This document shows, piece by piece, positions 26,723 to 36,868 of a stretch of DNA of 64,000 bases. The notes beneath the pieces are model-generated. The model was given only the letters and a program-made list of their open reading frames with translations, did not search any database and was not told the origin of the DNA. Origin of the DNA: Thermaerobacter marianensis (GTDB lineage Bacteria > Bacillota > Sulfobacillia > DVGY01); the NCBI GenBank assembly GCA_020724425.1, contig DYGY01000004.1:1-64000 (forward strand), given 5' to 3'. Position numbers and translations under genes: made by a program. Each line of letters opens with the position of its first letter. Position 1 is the stretch's first letter.

Positions 26723-28399
26723 ATGATCTTAGAAGGAACAGGAGTATCATCAGGTATTTCTATGGGGAAAGCATTGGTGCTAGAGGATGAGAATATAGCT
26801 ATCTCCAAAAGGGGTAGGGAACCTGTAGAAGAGATAGCCAGGTTTAAAGATGCTCTAGGGTTAGCCAAGGAGCAGTTAAACACCTTGAAAGAGAAAGTAG
26901 CGGAGGAACAAAGAGGTATCCTTGAAGCCCAGGTAATGATGCTAGAGGATCCTCTATTGCTTAACCAGGTAGAGTCAGGCATTAGGGAGCAGTCTGTTTC
27001 TGCTGAATTTGCGGTAGAACAGGTAATGGACTCCTTTATTACGCTGTTTGAAGGTATGACTGATGAATACATGAAAGAGCGTTCTCTAGATGTAATAGAT
27101 TTAAAGAAGAGGTTGATAAAAAACCTTATCGGATTGGTTTCTTCATTAAACATACTTCCTGATGATGTCATTATTGTTGCAGATGATCTAACTCCTTCGC
27201 ATACAGCGGAAATGGATCGAGAAAAGGTGTTGGGGTTTGTACTTTTTAGAGGGGGTAAGACATCGCATACAGCCATAATGGCAAGATCTCTGCAAATTCC
27301 CGCAGTTGTTGGAGTTAGTGGTGAGATAATGACTGGTGATTTCCTAGCTATAGATGGTGCTTCAGGAGTTATTTACGTTAACCCTGATGAAGAAACCATT
27401 GAAATTATGAAAGAGAGAAGGAAAGCTATACAAGAAAGAAAGCTTCATTTGGAGAAGCTTAAGGGAGTCTCAACAGAGACCTTGGATGGAAAAAGAGTTG
27501 AGCTTGTTGCCAATATAGGTAGTATAGAGGATCTAGAATATGTGGTTAAGAATGATGCTGAAGGTATCGGCCTTTTCAGGACAGAGTTCTTATTTATGAA
27601 TAGAGATACCGCTCCTGATGAGGAAGAACAGTATAAGGTATATAAAGAGATACTAAAGACAATGGCTGGTAAGCCAGTAGTTGTTAGGACGTTGGATATT
27701 GGTGGGGATAAGGATATAAGCTATCTTGACTTGCCCAAAGAAATGAATCCGTTTTTGGGATACAGGGGTATTCGCCTCTGTTTAGGGGAAACAGACCTGT
27801 TTAAAACCCAGTTGAGAGCTCTTCTAAGATCTAGTATCTATGGTAACCTGAAGATTATGTACCCAATGATAGCTTCTTTAACTGAATTACAAAAGGCAAA
27901 TGGAATCCTTAAAGAGGTAAGAGAGGAGTTAAGCCTTCAGGGCCTTCCTTTTGGTGAGGTTGAAGTGGGGATTATGATTGAGACTCCTGCTGCCGCCTTG
28001 ATTTCGGATGTATTAGCCCGAGAAGTTGACTTCTTCAGTATTGGTACTAATGATTTGACCCAATATACCCTAGCAGTGGATCGATTGAATGAAAGGATTA
28101 CTTCTCTTTATGATTCCTTTCATCCCGCGGTTCTCTCACTAGTTGAAACTACCATCAAGAATGGTCATGCTAACGGTATTTGGGTAGGGATGTGTGGTGA
28201 GGCAGCTGGTGATAGAAGGATGATCCCTATTCTCCTGGCCATGGGTCTAGATGAGTTTAGTATGAATCCTTCAGACATTTTGCCGGCTAGAGAGTTGATT
28301 AGAAGCTTAAAGAGGGATGAGTTAGAGAAGCTGTTAGTGAAGATAAGGGGTCTTAGTACGGGAGAGGAAGTGCGGAAGCTTATTGATGGGTTGCATTAG
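26723..28399 (+). CDS. ptsI: PTS enzyme I (second copy)
   Basis: RGGKTSHTAIMARSLQIPAVVG, GLFRTEFLFMNRDTAP, VRTLDIGGDKDISYL, FFSIGTNDLTQYTLAVDR. Confidence 0.95.
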   Translation: MILEGTGVSSGISMGKALVLEDENIAISKRGREPVEEIARFKDALGLAKEQLNTLKEKVAEEQRGILEAQVMMLEDPLLLNQVESGIREQSVSAEFAVEQVMDSFITLFEGMTDEYMKERSLDVIDLKKRLIKNLIGLVSSLNILPDDVIIVADDLTPSHTAEMDREKVLGFVLFRGGKTSHTAIMARSLQIPAVVGVSGEIMTGDFLAIDGASGVIYVNPDEETIEIMKERRKAIQERKLHLEKLKGVSTETLDGKRVELVANIGSIEDLEYVVKNDAEGIGLFRTEFLFMNRDTAPDEEEQYKVYKEILKTMAGKPVVVRTLDIGGDKDISYLDLPKEMNPFLGYRGIRLCLGETDLFKTQLRALLRSSIYGNLKIMYPMIASLTELQKANGILKEVREELSLQGLPFGEVEVGIMIETPAAALISDVLAREVDFFSIGTNDLTQYTLAVDRLNERITSLYDSFHPAVLSLVETTIKNGHANGIWVGMCGEAAGDRRMIPILLAMGLDEFSMNPSDILPARELIRSLKRDELEKLLVKIRGLSTGEEVRKLIDGLH

Positions 28400-28511
28400 A
28401 TAGCCCTTGCCGTTTTGGTAATGGTTACATTCTGCTCTGAGAGTGATGTTTGCTTGACGTATGTCTTTTCTTTGCTCATACTGATAACAAACTGTATTCT
28501 AGGAGGACCTT

Positions 28512-29684
28512 ATGAAGATATCTAAAGAGGTAGCCAGAAGATTCTTGCTTGTACATCATCATCTTTTGCCTGCAAGGGAGCTAGAAGGCAAGAATGATAT
28601 TCTGGCATACATAGAGAAGGTTAGCTGTATTCAGTATGATCCTTTGGATGTGGTGGGGTATAACCCCTATCTAGTCTTACAATCTAGAGTGAAAGGGTTT
28701 AAACCATGGCAGCTACAGGAGTTGCTCTATCAGGATAGATTGCTTCTGGATGGCTGGGATAAGAATATGGCAATCTATCTAGTAAGAGATTGGCCATACT
28801 TTGAGAGATACCGTAAGGAAGCTAAAGAACTGTATGGTAATATGCTTGGTGATGTTTCTCTGGCATTATTAGTTGTTCAGGAACAGTTAGAGAAGGGACC
28901 TCTATCATCACTTGATCTAAAGCAGGATGAGAAGATTAACTGGTACTGGGCACCTACTAAGACTACTAGAGCTATTCTAGAGAGTATGTTCCTTTGGGGT
29001 GATCTGGTTATTCATCACAAGGAAGGTACAAGAAAGATATATGACCTAGCAGAAAAGTGTATTCCCAAGGAAGTTCTATATGCTAAAGACCCTAATGATA
29101 CTGATGAGGAGTATTATGCCTGGCATGTGAGGCGAAGGATTGGTGGGGTCGGGTTACTCTGGAACAGAAGATCAGATGCTTTCTTAGGTATCAGTGGTAT
29201 GAAGAGCAAAGAAAGACAGGCTGCTTTTCAATTGCTAGAAGAGAGGGGCGAGATTCTATCTGTTTTTGTAGAGGGTATCAAGGAACCACTGTATTTAAGG
29301 AAAGAAGATGAAGCTTTATTGTATGAAGTCAGGGAAGAAGAGAAGAAGGTATCTTTTCTTGCTCCGTTAGATAACTTACTGTGGGACCGTAAGCTGATTA
29401 AAGAGTTATTTGGCTTTGAGTATATCTGGGAGGTATATAAGCCTAAAGAGGAGAGGAAATATGGGTACTATGTTTTGCCTGTTCTTTATGGAGATAGATT
29501 TGTAGCCAGATTTGAACCTAGTTTTGATAAGAAGAACAGGGTGTTAAGGATTCTTAACTGGTGGTGGGAACCAGGAGTAGTGGTGACTAGAGAGATGAAA
29601 GAAACGATTAAAGAAGCTTTGGATGATTTCTTAGTGTATCTTGAGGGGGATTACATAGATTGGATTAGGCCCTTTAATCTTTAA
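28512..29684 (+). CDS. Winged-helix DNA-binding protein, YcaQ/AlkX-type DNA glycosylase family
   Basis: LLVHHHLLPARELEGKNDILAYIEKVSCIQYDPLDVVGYNPYLVLQSRV, LAPLDNLLWDRKLIKELFGFEYIWEVYKP. Confidence 0.85.
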   Translation: MKISKEVARRFLLVHHHLLPARELEGKNDILAYIEKVSCIQYDPLDVVGYNPYLVLQSRVKGFKPWQLQELLYQDRLLLDGWDKNMAIYLVRDWPYFERYRKEAKELYGNMLGDVSLALLVVQEQLEKGPLSSLDLKQDEKINWYWAPTKTTRAILESMFLWGDLVIHHKEGTRKIYDLAEKCIPKEVLYAKDPNDTDEEYYAWHVRRRIGGVGLLWNRRSDAFLGISGMKSKERQAAFQLLEERGEILSVFVEGIKEPLYLRKEDEALLYEVREEEKKVSFLAPLDNLLWDRKLIKELFGFEYIWEVYKPKEERKYGYYVLPVLYGDRFVARFEPSFDKKNRVLRILNWWWEPGVVVTREMKETIKEALDDFLVYLEGDYIDWIRPFNL

Positions 29685-29700
29685 GATTACAGGGCCTAAT
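29664..29700 (+). terminator. Long hairpin overlapping the 3' end of the ycaQ-like gene
   Basis: ATTAGGCCCT.TAATCTT-T-AAGATTA.AGGGCCTAAT; lies between convergent genes. Confidence 0.55.
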
Positions 29701-29704
29701 CATG

Positions 29705-32700
29705 TCATCTTAGTTCATAATCAATATGGACTGAGATAGTATCACCAAAATGAGTGAAGGTATAGAAGTTACCTTCATTCGTTATTTTGAGGTCAGGGCC
29801 GGATAGTGTTACTGGTATTGGTGAATAGAACTTTACTTCTTGCATTCCTCTGGTGGTGCTTTCTAGAATAAAACCATTTTCTGTTTGGGTTATGTTTAGG
29901 GGTCCGTTGGACCTTATTATATGGAGCTGATCGTTCATAGTAGAGATATCCACAAATGATATTGTTGTAGGTTCTGCTAAGCCGATATAGTAGCCTTGGT
30001 CTTTATGAGTATAGAAGAAACTAGATGTATCAATGTCTTTGTTGCTATAGGTTTCACCTAGTTCGATTTTGAGACCTAGTGTACCGGTATATTCTTTAGC
30101 TAATTCTGGTACGTTTTTGGTATCAGGGTGAATCTGGAGAGTGTCTTCTTCTATGATTATGTTTAGTTCTGTATGGAAGGTTTAAGCATGGCTCTTGCCA
30201 TTTGTTCTTCGGTCATAAAGTTGTATTCATGTCTATCCTTAAAATCATTCATAAAATTTATTGTTAATATTAAATTATCATAGTGCTTAGTACCTCTATA
30301 CAGGCTGTGTTCGATGTGTTCAAAGTATGTTAAGGGAATATCAAAATGGGCCATGCTCTCCCAGGTCTGGCTATAGTTTAGTGCATGTGGAGCAGGAGAA
30401 AATAGAATCAGGTCTTCCTGAGGGTACAAGAAGGGAATTACCCAGAGGAATTCCTTGCCATCACGGGGAGCAGATCCAACATTAGGAGGATTAAAACCAA
30501 AGTTCCACCATATACCGGCATCGGTAAGGTTCTTAAAGGTTCTAGAGGGTTCTTCTCTGGAAATTCGCCAGGTATGATGGTTGGCGCCCATGTCATCTGT
30601 CCAAGGGATACCTAAAGAATTAAAGGCTTGTTTATGCAGTTTTATCTCACGAATCTCCATTTCATTGTTCTTAAATTCATGGATGTATATATGTGGTACC
30701 AGGGGAACGTATTTGTCCTTAGCATACTGTATGTTTTTAGACAGGCTTTCTTTATGGGGAAAGAACTCACTGTCGATTGCATAGGGAATACCATATTCCA
30801 GCTGACCAATTAAGAGGTCTTTTTTGCCATCGTTATTCCAGTCTACGATGATAGGTACTGCATTGTTACCAATATCAATGTGGTTTGTACCAAAGAAGTT
30901 GCGGTTTTCTCCATTGATATAGCCAGAATCAGTTAGATTGTCTTTATCTCTAAGGTATAGTTTGATTCGTCCGTCTCCTGTTCCGATAAGCAAATCTAGT
31001 TGCCCGTTGTTGTTCCAATCAACAGCGAAGGGTGAGGCATGACGATTGACTTTTACATAGTCTGTTGATGTTTTTAGTGGCTCTCCATTCTTAAAGCAGA
31101 GCTGACCGTTATCTAGATAACCAGGAAAAAGGATGACTTGTCCTGAGCTTTCGCCGACAAGGAGATCATCTATGCCATCATTGTTCCAGTCTACTATAAA
31201 GGGAGTAGCACTGCCACTTACCTGTAAGGGTTGACCATCTACTCTAAGAAAGCCATGATTGGTTAAACGTGCTTGTTCTCTGGTACCGGTATTTAAGAAT
31301 ACAGTGATTCTGCCTTTTTCATCGCCAACTAGGATATCATTTAAGCTATTGCCGTTAAAGTCATAGATCAAGGGTGCTGCTGCTTTGGATACTTCCAAAG
31401 GAGTACCATTGCTTAGCAGTACTTGTTCTTTCTTTTCAAAAAGAGGTTTCTCATCTGTTCCGAGGTTTTCTAGAAAGTATATTCTACCGTTATGTTGACC
31501 AATTAGGAGGTCTTTCTTGCCGTTATTATTCCAGTCTGTCACCTGGGGGTAGGCACGGACAGGCTGATCTAGATCAGCCAAAAGTGATGAATACTGGGGA
31601 TATGAGCCAAAAGTTAGGTAGTCTTTACTGGAAGTAAGTCTTTGTCCAGAGGAATAGAAGGAATCCTCTGTTTCTCCAGCAAAGATGGGCTCTGAATCAG
31701 TACCCTCGTTAATATGGATACTTATGCTACTAACCCATTGGCCCCAGGGATATGAGCTTCTGATTAGCGAATAGCTGGGGATTTGGTTATGTTCTTCAAG
31801 GATATCAATCCATTTAATCATGCTATCTATCGGGAAAGATGAAAGAGATTCATAGTGGTTTTGCCAGGATAGTCCTGGTCTTCCATAGGGACCATGACTT
31901 TTGCTTAAGCTAAAACCATATTTCTCTTTAGAGACAAATTTCACTAGTTCGGTACGGAATAGGTAGTTGGCACTGGCATAACCAAAGTGAAAGTATTTCT
32001 GGTTGTCTTCAGAGATCATGTCAAATCTGGTTATGAACTGTTCATTAGGGAGAAAGTTATTGGCCCAGATGACAGTGCCTTTGCCGTATTGATTGGCTAG
32101 AAGGTATGCTAAACCATCCTGTTCCACCAGAGTTGTTGCTGTGTTGACTTTCGCAGCATACTCATAGTTGATATGGTAGTCAGGGTTAAGTCCTCTATAT
32201 TGTTGGTAGTCACTGGCAAATAGGCGCCAGGTATCCTGTAGTCCTGTTAGATTTGGGCGTACAGCTGGATACGTAAAGTCCATGGCTACTGTTTCTGCTA
32301 TATGCACCCCACTGATTCCGAGAAATTCCTTGGGCAGGTGTTCAAGGTATTCGTGTGAGAGAAAAAGGATGCCACCCTGGTTTACATACTCGATGAGAGC
32401 AGACTCTGTTATTTGGAACTGGGAATTAGCTGACAAACCTGTATCTAGGTAGACCAGGTCATATTGCTTAAGGGATATTTCTGCATCAATGGTTTCTATG
32501 TAGATATTGAGATTAGGTACTAGGGATTGTTCTAGGTGTTGATAGATACTCTGGGAGTTCATCTCTGGATTATCTGTGAGAAGCAGTACATTAATGCTGT
32601 AACTTATTGGGCCTGTATTGGGTTCCATGTCTGTTAATGGTATCTCAGGTTCTTCAACGGTCTGATTGGTATTGGTAATCTGAAAACCGACTATGAATAT

Positions 32701-32742
32701 GCTTATGGATAAGATGAAAATTAGTATAAGGTATCTTTTCAT
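29705..32742 (-). CDS. Signal-anchored FG-GAP/VCBS repeat surface protein with C-terminal beta domain, interrupted by a frameshift near 30165-30180
   Basis: N-terminal hydrophobic anchor; at least five DWNNxGxxDLLIG repeats. After the in-frame stop at 30163 the neighbouring frame stays open (TELNIIIEEDTLQIHPDTKNVPELAKEYTGTLGLKIELGETY...) into the 82-aa ORF 29705..29953. Confidence 0.75.
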
Positions 32743-32754
32743 TAGACTCTCCTC

Positions 32755-33927
32755 TCAAATATCATGTGTTTGACTTGTTGTCCTTGTTGCCTGTGGTTGT
32801 TTTCTTTTGAGACCAAATATCATCCAAGACCAGGGGACGTATTTCTGAACTAGATAGACTATGCCCCAAGAGCCAAACAGGGATAACAGAAATACAACAA
32901 GGATTGAACTATGGTAGATCAAAGGTTCTGAACTTATGGATACTTTCTCCCAGATGATCAGGAAGACCAGATGAACAAGGTAAATACCAAACGATGCTAG
33001 CCCTAGTTCTCTTAGCAACTTTAAGGGTTTTTTAGGTGCATTATTCAATGCATATTTAGCTAAGTAGAAGAGCACTAGAATTGACCAGAGGGTATAGAGA
33101 TTCCAAGATAGTTCATACCAGAGACTATGAGTCCAGATGCCATAGCCAAAACCGTAGTAGAAGAGAACTGTGTATGCTAAGCCTAGTAGGAGCCAGATTA
33201 GGGTGATGGGTCTAGAGACTGGGACAAGTCCTTTTACTTTGTATTCTGTAAGCCATTTGCTTATAGTGGGGAAGTATATCGCAGCTACTGCCCCTAAGCT
33301 ATAGTTAGAAAAGTATGATAAGGCTAAGCTTCCCTTATAGGGAAAATGTAACACTTGATTGTTGTATAAAACAAAGATCCACTGAATGGCAAAACCAAAA
33401 AAGAAGAAATACTTGGCTAGGTTCTGGTATCTCTTAAGTACATACCAGAACACAGGGAAAAGCAAATAGAACTGGATGTTGATAATGACAAAATACAGGT
33501 GTGCTGCAGCTTTGCCAAACATAAGTTTCCAACCGAAATCAGCCCAGTTGAAAGAGGTGATCTTGGTAGGGTCTAGGGAAACACCATCAAGGATTAATAT
33601 GTAATAGAAGAGGGTCCAGACTATGTAAGGTACCACTATATTGGTGACCCTTCTTTTATAGAAATGGCTAATTGTTTCTTTAGTTATTTGCTGAGAATAG
33701 TAGGTGTAGAAAAGTACAAAACTGCTTAAAAAGATAAAGGTTGGGGTACTTAATTTACCAAAGCGGTTAAGGGCAAGGTATAAGGGATAAAGGCTTGAAC
33801 TAGGATCAAGTTGGACTGCGGGAAATGAAGTACTATGGGTAATTAGTACTCCGAGTATGGCGAAGGCTCGAATGATATCTATTTCATTAAGATAAAGTTT
33901 TTTCATGAGATCTCTCTTTTCTGCCAC
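32755..33927 (-). CDS. Acyltransferase family 3 membrane protein (OafA/YrhL-like)
   Basis: LNEIDIIRAFAILGVLITHSTSFP, multi-TM, YLVHLVFLIIW. Confidence 0.88.
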   Translation of the reverse strand: MAEKRDLMKKLYLNEIDIIRAFAILGVLITHSTSFPAVQLDPSSSLYPLYLALNRFGKLSTPTFIFLSSFVLFYTYYSQQITKETISHFYKRRVTNIVVPYIVWTLFYYILILDGVSLDPTKITSFNWADFGWKLMFGKAAAHLYFVIINIQFYLLFPVFWYVLKRYQNLAKYFFFFGFAIQWIFVLYNNQVLHFPYKGSLALSYFSNYSLGAVAAIYFPTISKWLTEYKVKGLVPVSRPITLIWLLLGLAYTVLFYYGFGYGIWTHSLWYELSWNLYTLWSILVLFYLAKYALNNAPKKPLKLLRELGLASFGIYLVHLVFLIIWEKVSISSEPLIYHSSILVVFLLSLFGSWGIVYLVQKYVPWSWMIFGLKRKQPQATRTTSQTHDI

Positions 33928-33996
33928 AGATTGTCTTTTCTATTATACCAATTCCTTTCTGTATATGAAAATATCGAATCTTGGCAGCATCTTCTT

Positions 33997-35229
33997 TCAC
34001 TTATACATATAGGCATATACTTTGGCAGCTATGTCTCTTTGTATCTGCTCTATATAGTCTAGCTGTACTGGGTTTTCACTGTTGTACATGATGACAATTA
34101 TGTAGGGGTTATCTTCTAGACAGACTATTCCGGCATCATGGACTGCATAGTTATTGGTACCTATTTTGTGGGGTACTGGTACCTGGTAGTCTATAGCCCT
34201 TGGTAATCTGCTATCATCTATGCTGTCAGTGAGGGAGTCAAGGAATACTTGAGAATACTGGCCAAACTCTTTATGGTATATCTTTTCTAAGACCTTACCT
34301 GCATCTTTAGCCGAGGTTAGCAGTTCTCCCTGTGTGTACTGAATTGTTTCAGTATGAGCAGGAAAGAGGTTTCTCTCAATAGTTGATTGGTTATAACCCA
34401 TTTTAGAAATTTCGTTAGACACTGTCTCTTGACCAAGGAAGTTAAAGAGAATGTTGTAGGCATCATTATCCGAATAGTTAATCATTATATCGGTTAGGTG
34501 GCCGATGGTCTGATAGCCATTAGGGGTCATGATCTTCTGGTTTAGATCTAGTTTATCTCTGTCCGCCCAATCATAAATGATGGCTGCTAGATAGAGCTTG
34601 GCTAAAGAAGCGCTGTGGCCAATATGGTCAGGGTTATAGGTATACTCATAACCAGTATTAAGCTCTTTGACATAGATTGAGAAGGTGCCCTCTTGAAGTG
34701 AATAATTGTTAATAGAGTCTTTAATGAGTTTAAAGAGATCTTTTTGAAATTGGGTTGTTGCCTGTTTGGTCAGATAGAATTGTATGTCAGCGTGCCCAAT
34801 TTTACTGAGGTTGATTACTGATGGAGTGGTTTTATATGGCTGGAAGCGTGCAAAAATACGACTTAAGATTATTTTTGTCTCTTCAGTGCTGGCATAGTTT
34901 GTGGGTCTTAAGGTATTGTCACCATAGCCTGAGATTATTCCTTGCTGGATGGCTTGAGCCATCTTTTCCCGGGCAAAGAAAGATACTTGATGAGCATCAG
35001 TATAGTTGTTAAGAATCATAGTGGTCTCTTGAGGGGTTAATGGTTCAAGATCTAATAGGCTCATACCTTTTACTATTAGTTCTTCTCTGGTTAGGGGTTC
35101 TATCTGTTGTTCTTCCCAGATTAGCCCATAGAGGAATGCCTCAGTTACTGTGGTTGCTGAGGCAGGATTGGATGTGTATAGTATTAGCAATATCATTAAG
35201 AGTATTAGGTGGCGTGACATACTAATCAT
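33997..35229 (-). CDS. SLH-domain protein with class A beta-lactamase-type serine hydrolase domain
   Basis: Signal peptide; SLH-like GIISGYGDNTLRPTNYASTEETKIILSRI; active-site SLAK, SDN (YSDNDAYNIL) and KIGT motifs. Confidence 0.82.
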   Translation of the reverse strand: MISMSRHLILLMILLILYTSNPASATTVTEAFLYGLIWEEQQIEPLTREELIVKGMSLLDLEPLTPQETTMILNNYTDAHQVSFFAREKMAQAIQQGIISGYGDNTLRPTNYASTEETKIILSRIFARFQPYKTTPSVINLSKIGHADIQFYLTKQATTQFQKDLFKLIKDSINNYSLQEGTFSIYVKELNTGYEYTYNPDHIGHSASLAKLYLAAIIYDWADRDKLDLNQKIMTPNGYQTIGHLTDIMINYSDNDAYNILFNFLGQETVSNEISKMGYNQSTIERNLFPAHTETIQYTQGELLTSAKDAGKVLEKIYHKEFGQYSQVFLDSLTDSIDDSRLPRAIDYQVPVPHKIGTNNYAVHDAGIVCLEDNPYIIVIMYNSENPVQLDYIEQIQRDIAAKVYAYMYK

Positions 35230-35353
35230 TCCTTTAGTGAGTATTTCGATATTTTGGTTATGAACCCTGTTAGCGGAGGTAAATATCTAGGATTTAATAG
35301 GAAAACGTAACACCGACATCGATGTCCTACGAATTACCAAAATAATACGGGGG

Positions 35354-35382
35354 TTGACAGATGTTTTATGACAATGTACATT
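35354..35382 (+). promoter_or_regulatory. SigA-type promoter upstream of the AGCS symporter
   Basis: TTGACA-17 nt-TACATT. Confidence 0.55.
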
Positions 35383-35427
35383 AAGAGAAACCACCCAAAA
35401 TACTACTAAAGTGGAAGGAGTGTTAGT

Positions 35428-36759
35428 GTGCTGGAGTTTTTAGAAATGCTGGGTGATATTGTTTGGGGTCCTATTACGTTGACTTTGCTTGTTGGTACTG
35501 GTCTGTTTTTAACTTATCGTCTCCGTGGTTTGCAGTTTAGGAAGCTAGTATTTGCTCACAAACTAATGTTTACCAAGGATGAAAACAGTGAGGGTGATAT
35601 TAGTCACTTTCAGGCTTTAACAACAGCTTTAGCAGCAACAATAGGTACAGGTAACATTGCCGGTGTTGCCACAGCGATTTTCTTGGGTGGTCCTGGGGCA
35701 GTATTCTGGATGTGGGTGACTGGTTTGGTTGGTATGGCTACTAAGTATGCAGAGGCTATACTGGCTGTAAAGTACAGGGTTAAGAATGATGCTGGTGAGA
35801 TGAGCGGCGGGCCTATGTACTATATTGAGCGAGGGCTTGGCTGGAAATGGTTAGGTATGCTTTTTGCCTTCTTTGCAGCTATTGCAGCGTTTGGTATTGG
35901 TAATATGGTTCAGTCTAACTCAGTGGCTAGTGCAGTAAAGCTTACGTTTAATATTGATCCTGTTTATACCGGTATTATTTTAGCTGCTTTAACAGCTGTA
36001 GTAATTATCGGTGGTATTAAGAGTATTGGAAGAGTTACTGCTTATTTAGTGCCATTTATGGCATTCTTCTATTTTGTTGGCGGTCTTATTGTATTATTTA
36101 TCAACTTTGAAGCTATACCTCAGGCTTTTGCTGATATCTTTACTTATGCTTTTAGCAGTGAAGCTGTTGGTGGTGGTATTGTTGGTGCTGCTATTAGATA
36201 CGGTGTTGCTAGAGGTGTATTTTCTAATGAAGCTGGTCTGGGTAGTGCTCCTATTGCAGCAGCTGCTGCTAAGACAGACTATCCTGGTAGACAAGCACTC
36301 GTTAGTATGACTCAGACATTTATTGATACTATTGTTGTCTGTACAGTCACAGCTCTTGCAATTCTTACTTCTGGAGCTTTAGCATCAGGTCAAACAGGAG
36401 CTGCATTAACTAGTACTGCTTTCAATATGGCATTGGGTAATACTGGTAGCCTAATCGTTACTACCGGTTTAATTCTCTTTGCATACTCAACTGTGTTGGG
36501 CTGGTCATATTATGGTGAGAAGTCTCTTGAGTATCTAGTTGGCTCAAAGGCTACCATCTACTATCGCTGGCTCTTTGTAGTTGCAGTTGCTGTAGGTGCC
36601 ATTGTTGAATTGGATCTGGTTTGGGCTTTAGCTGATGTTATGAATGGTTTGATGGCTATACCTAACCTTATTGGTCTGTTAGGGCTGAGTGGTGTGGTTG
36701 TGGCTGAGACAAACAGATTCTTAAAAGCAGTTGATGAGGGCAAGACATTACAAGGATAA
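35428..36759 (+). CDS. Sodium:alanine/glycine symporter (AGCS family)
   Basis: [71 protein letters not shown]. Confidence 0.95.
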   Translation: MLEFLEMLGDIVWGPITLTLLVGTGLFLTYRLRGLQFRKLVFAHKLMFTKDENSEGDISHFQALTTALAATIGTGNIAGVATAIFLGGPGAVFWMWVTGLVGMATKYAEAILAVKYRVKNDAGEMSGGPMYYIERGLGWKWLGMLFAFFAAIAAFGIGNMVQSNSVASAVKLTFNIDPVYTGIILAALTAVVIIGGIKSIGRVTAYLVPFMAFFYFVGGLIVLFINFEAIPQAFADIFTYAFSSEAVGGGIVGAAIRYGVARGVFSNEAGLGSAPIAAAAAKTDYPGRQALVSMTQTFIDTIVVCTVTALAILTSGALASGQTGAALTSTAFNMALGNTGSLIVTTGLILFAYSTVLGWSYYGEKSLEYLVGSKATIYYRWLFVVAVAVGAIVELDLVWALADVMNGLMAIPNLIGLLGLSGVVVAETNRFLKAVDEGKTLQG

Positions 36760-36771
36760 TATAAGGTACAG

Positions 36772-36804
36772 AAGACCCCACAGCCTGGCTGTGGGGTCTT
36801 TTTT
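36772..36804 (+). terminator. Intrinsic terminator
   Basis: AAGACCCCACAG-cctgg-CTGTGGGGTCTTTTTT. Confidence 0.88.
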
Positions 36805-36868
36805 ATGCCGACGTTGTATGACGGCAAGGCCTGTTATCATTAAAATAGAAGATTTCTCACCAAGGGGG

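Noticed and set aside
30790-31545. Tandem-repeat-like DNA within the FG-GAP gene considered as a DNA repeat or CRISPR
   Set aside because: The repetition is at protein level (DWNNxGxxDLLIG) with divergent codons; no direct repeats with spacers. No CRISPR array seen anywhere in the window.
30581-31637. Plus-strand ORFs opposite the FG-GAP gene
   Set aside because: Antisense to a clear coding frame with conserved repeats; no independent support.
35315-35326. 12-bp palindrome GACATCGATGTC upstream of the AGCS symporter
   Set aside because: Short, single occurrence noticed, no known operator match; not enough for a claim.
36074-36310. Leu/Val-rich 78-aa ORF within the AGCS symporter
   Set aside because: Frame-shifted reading of a hydrophobic TM-coding region; composition artefact.
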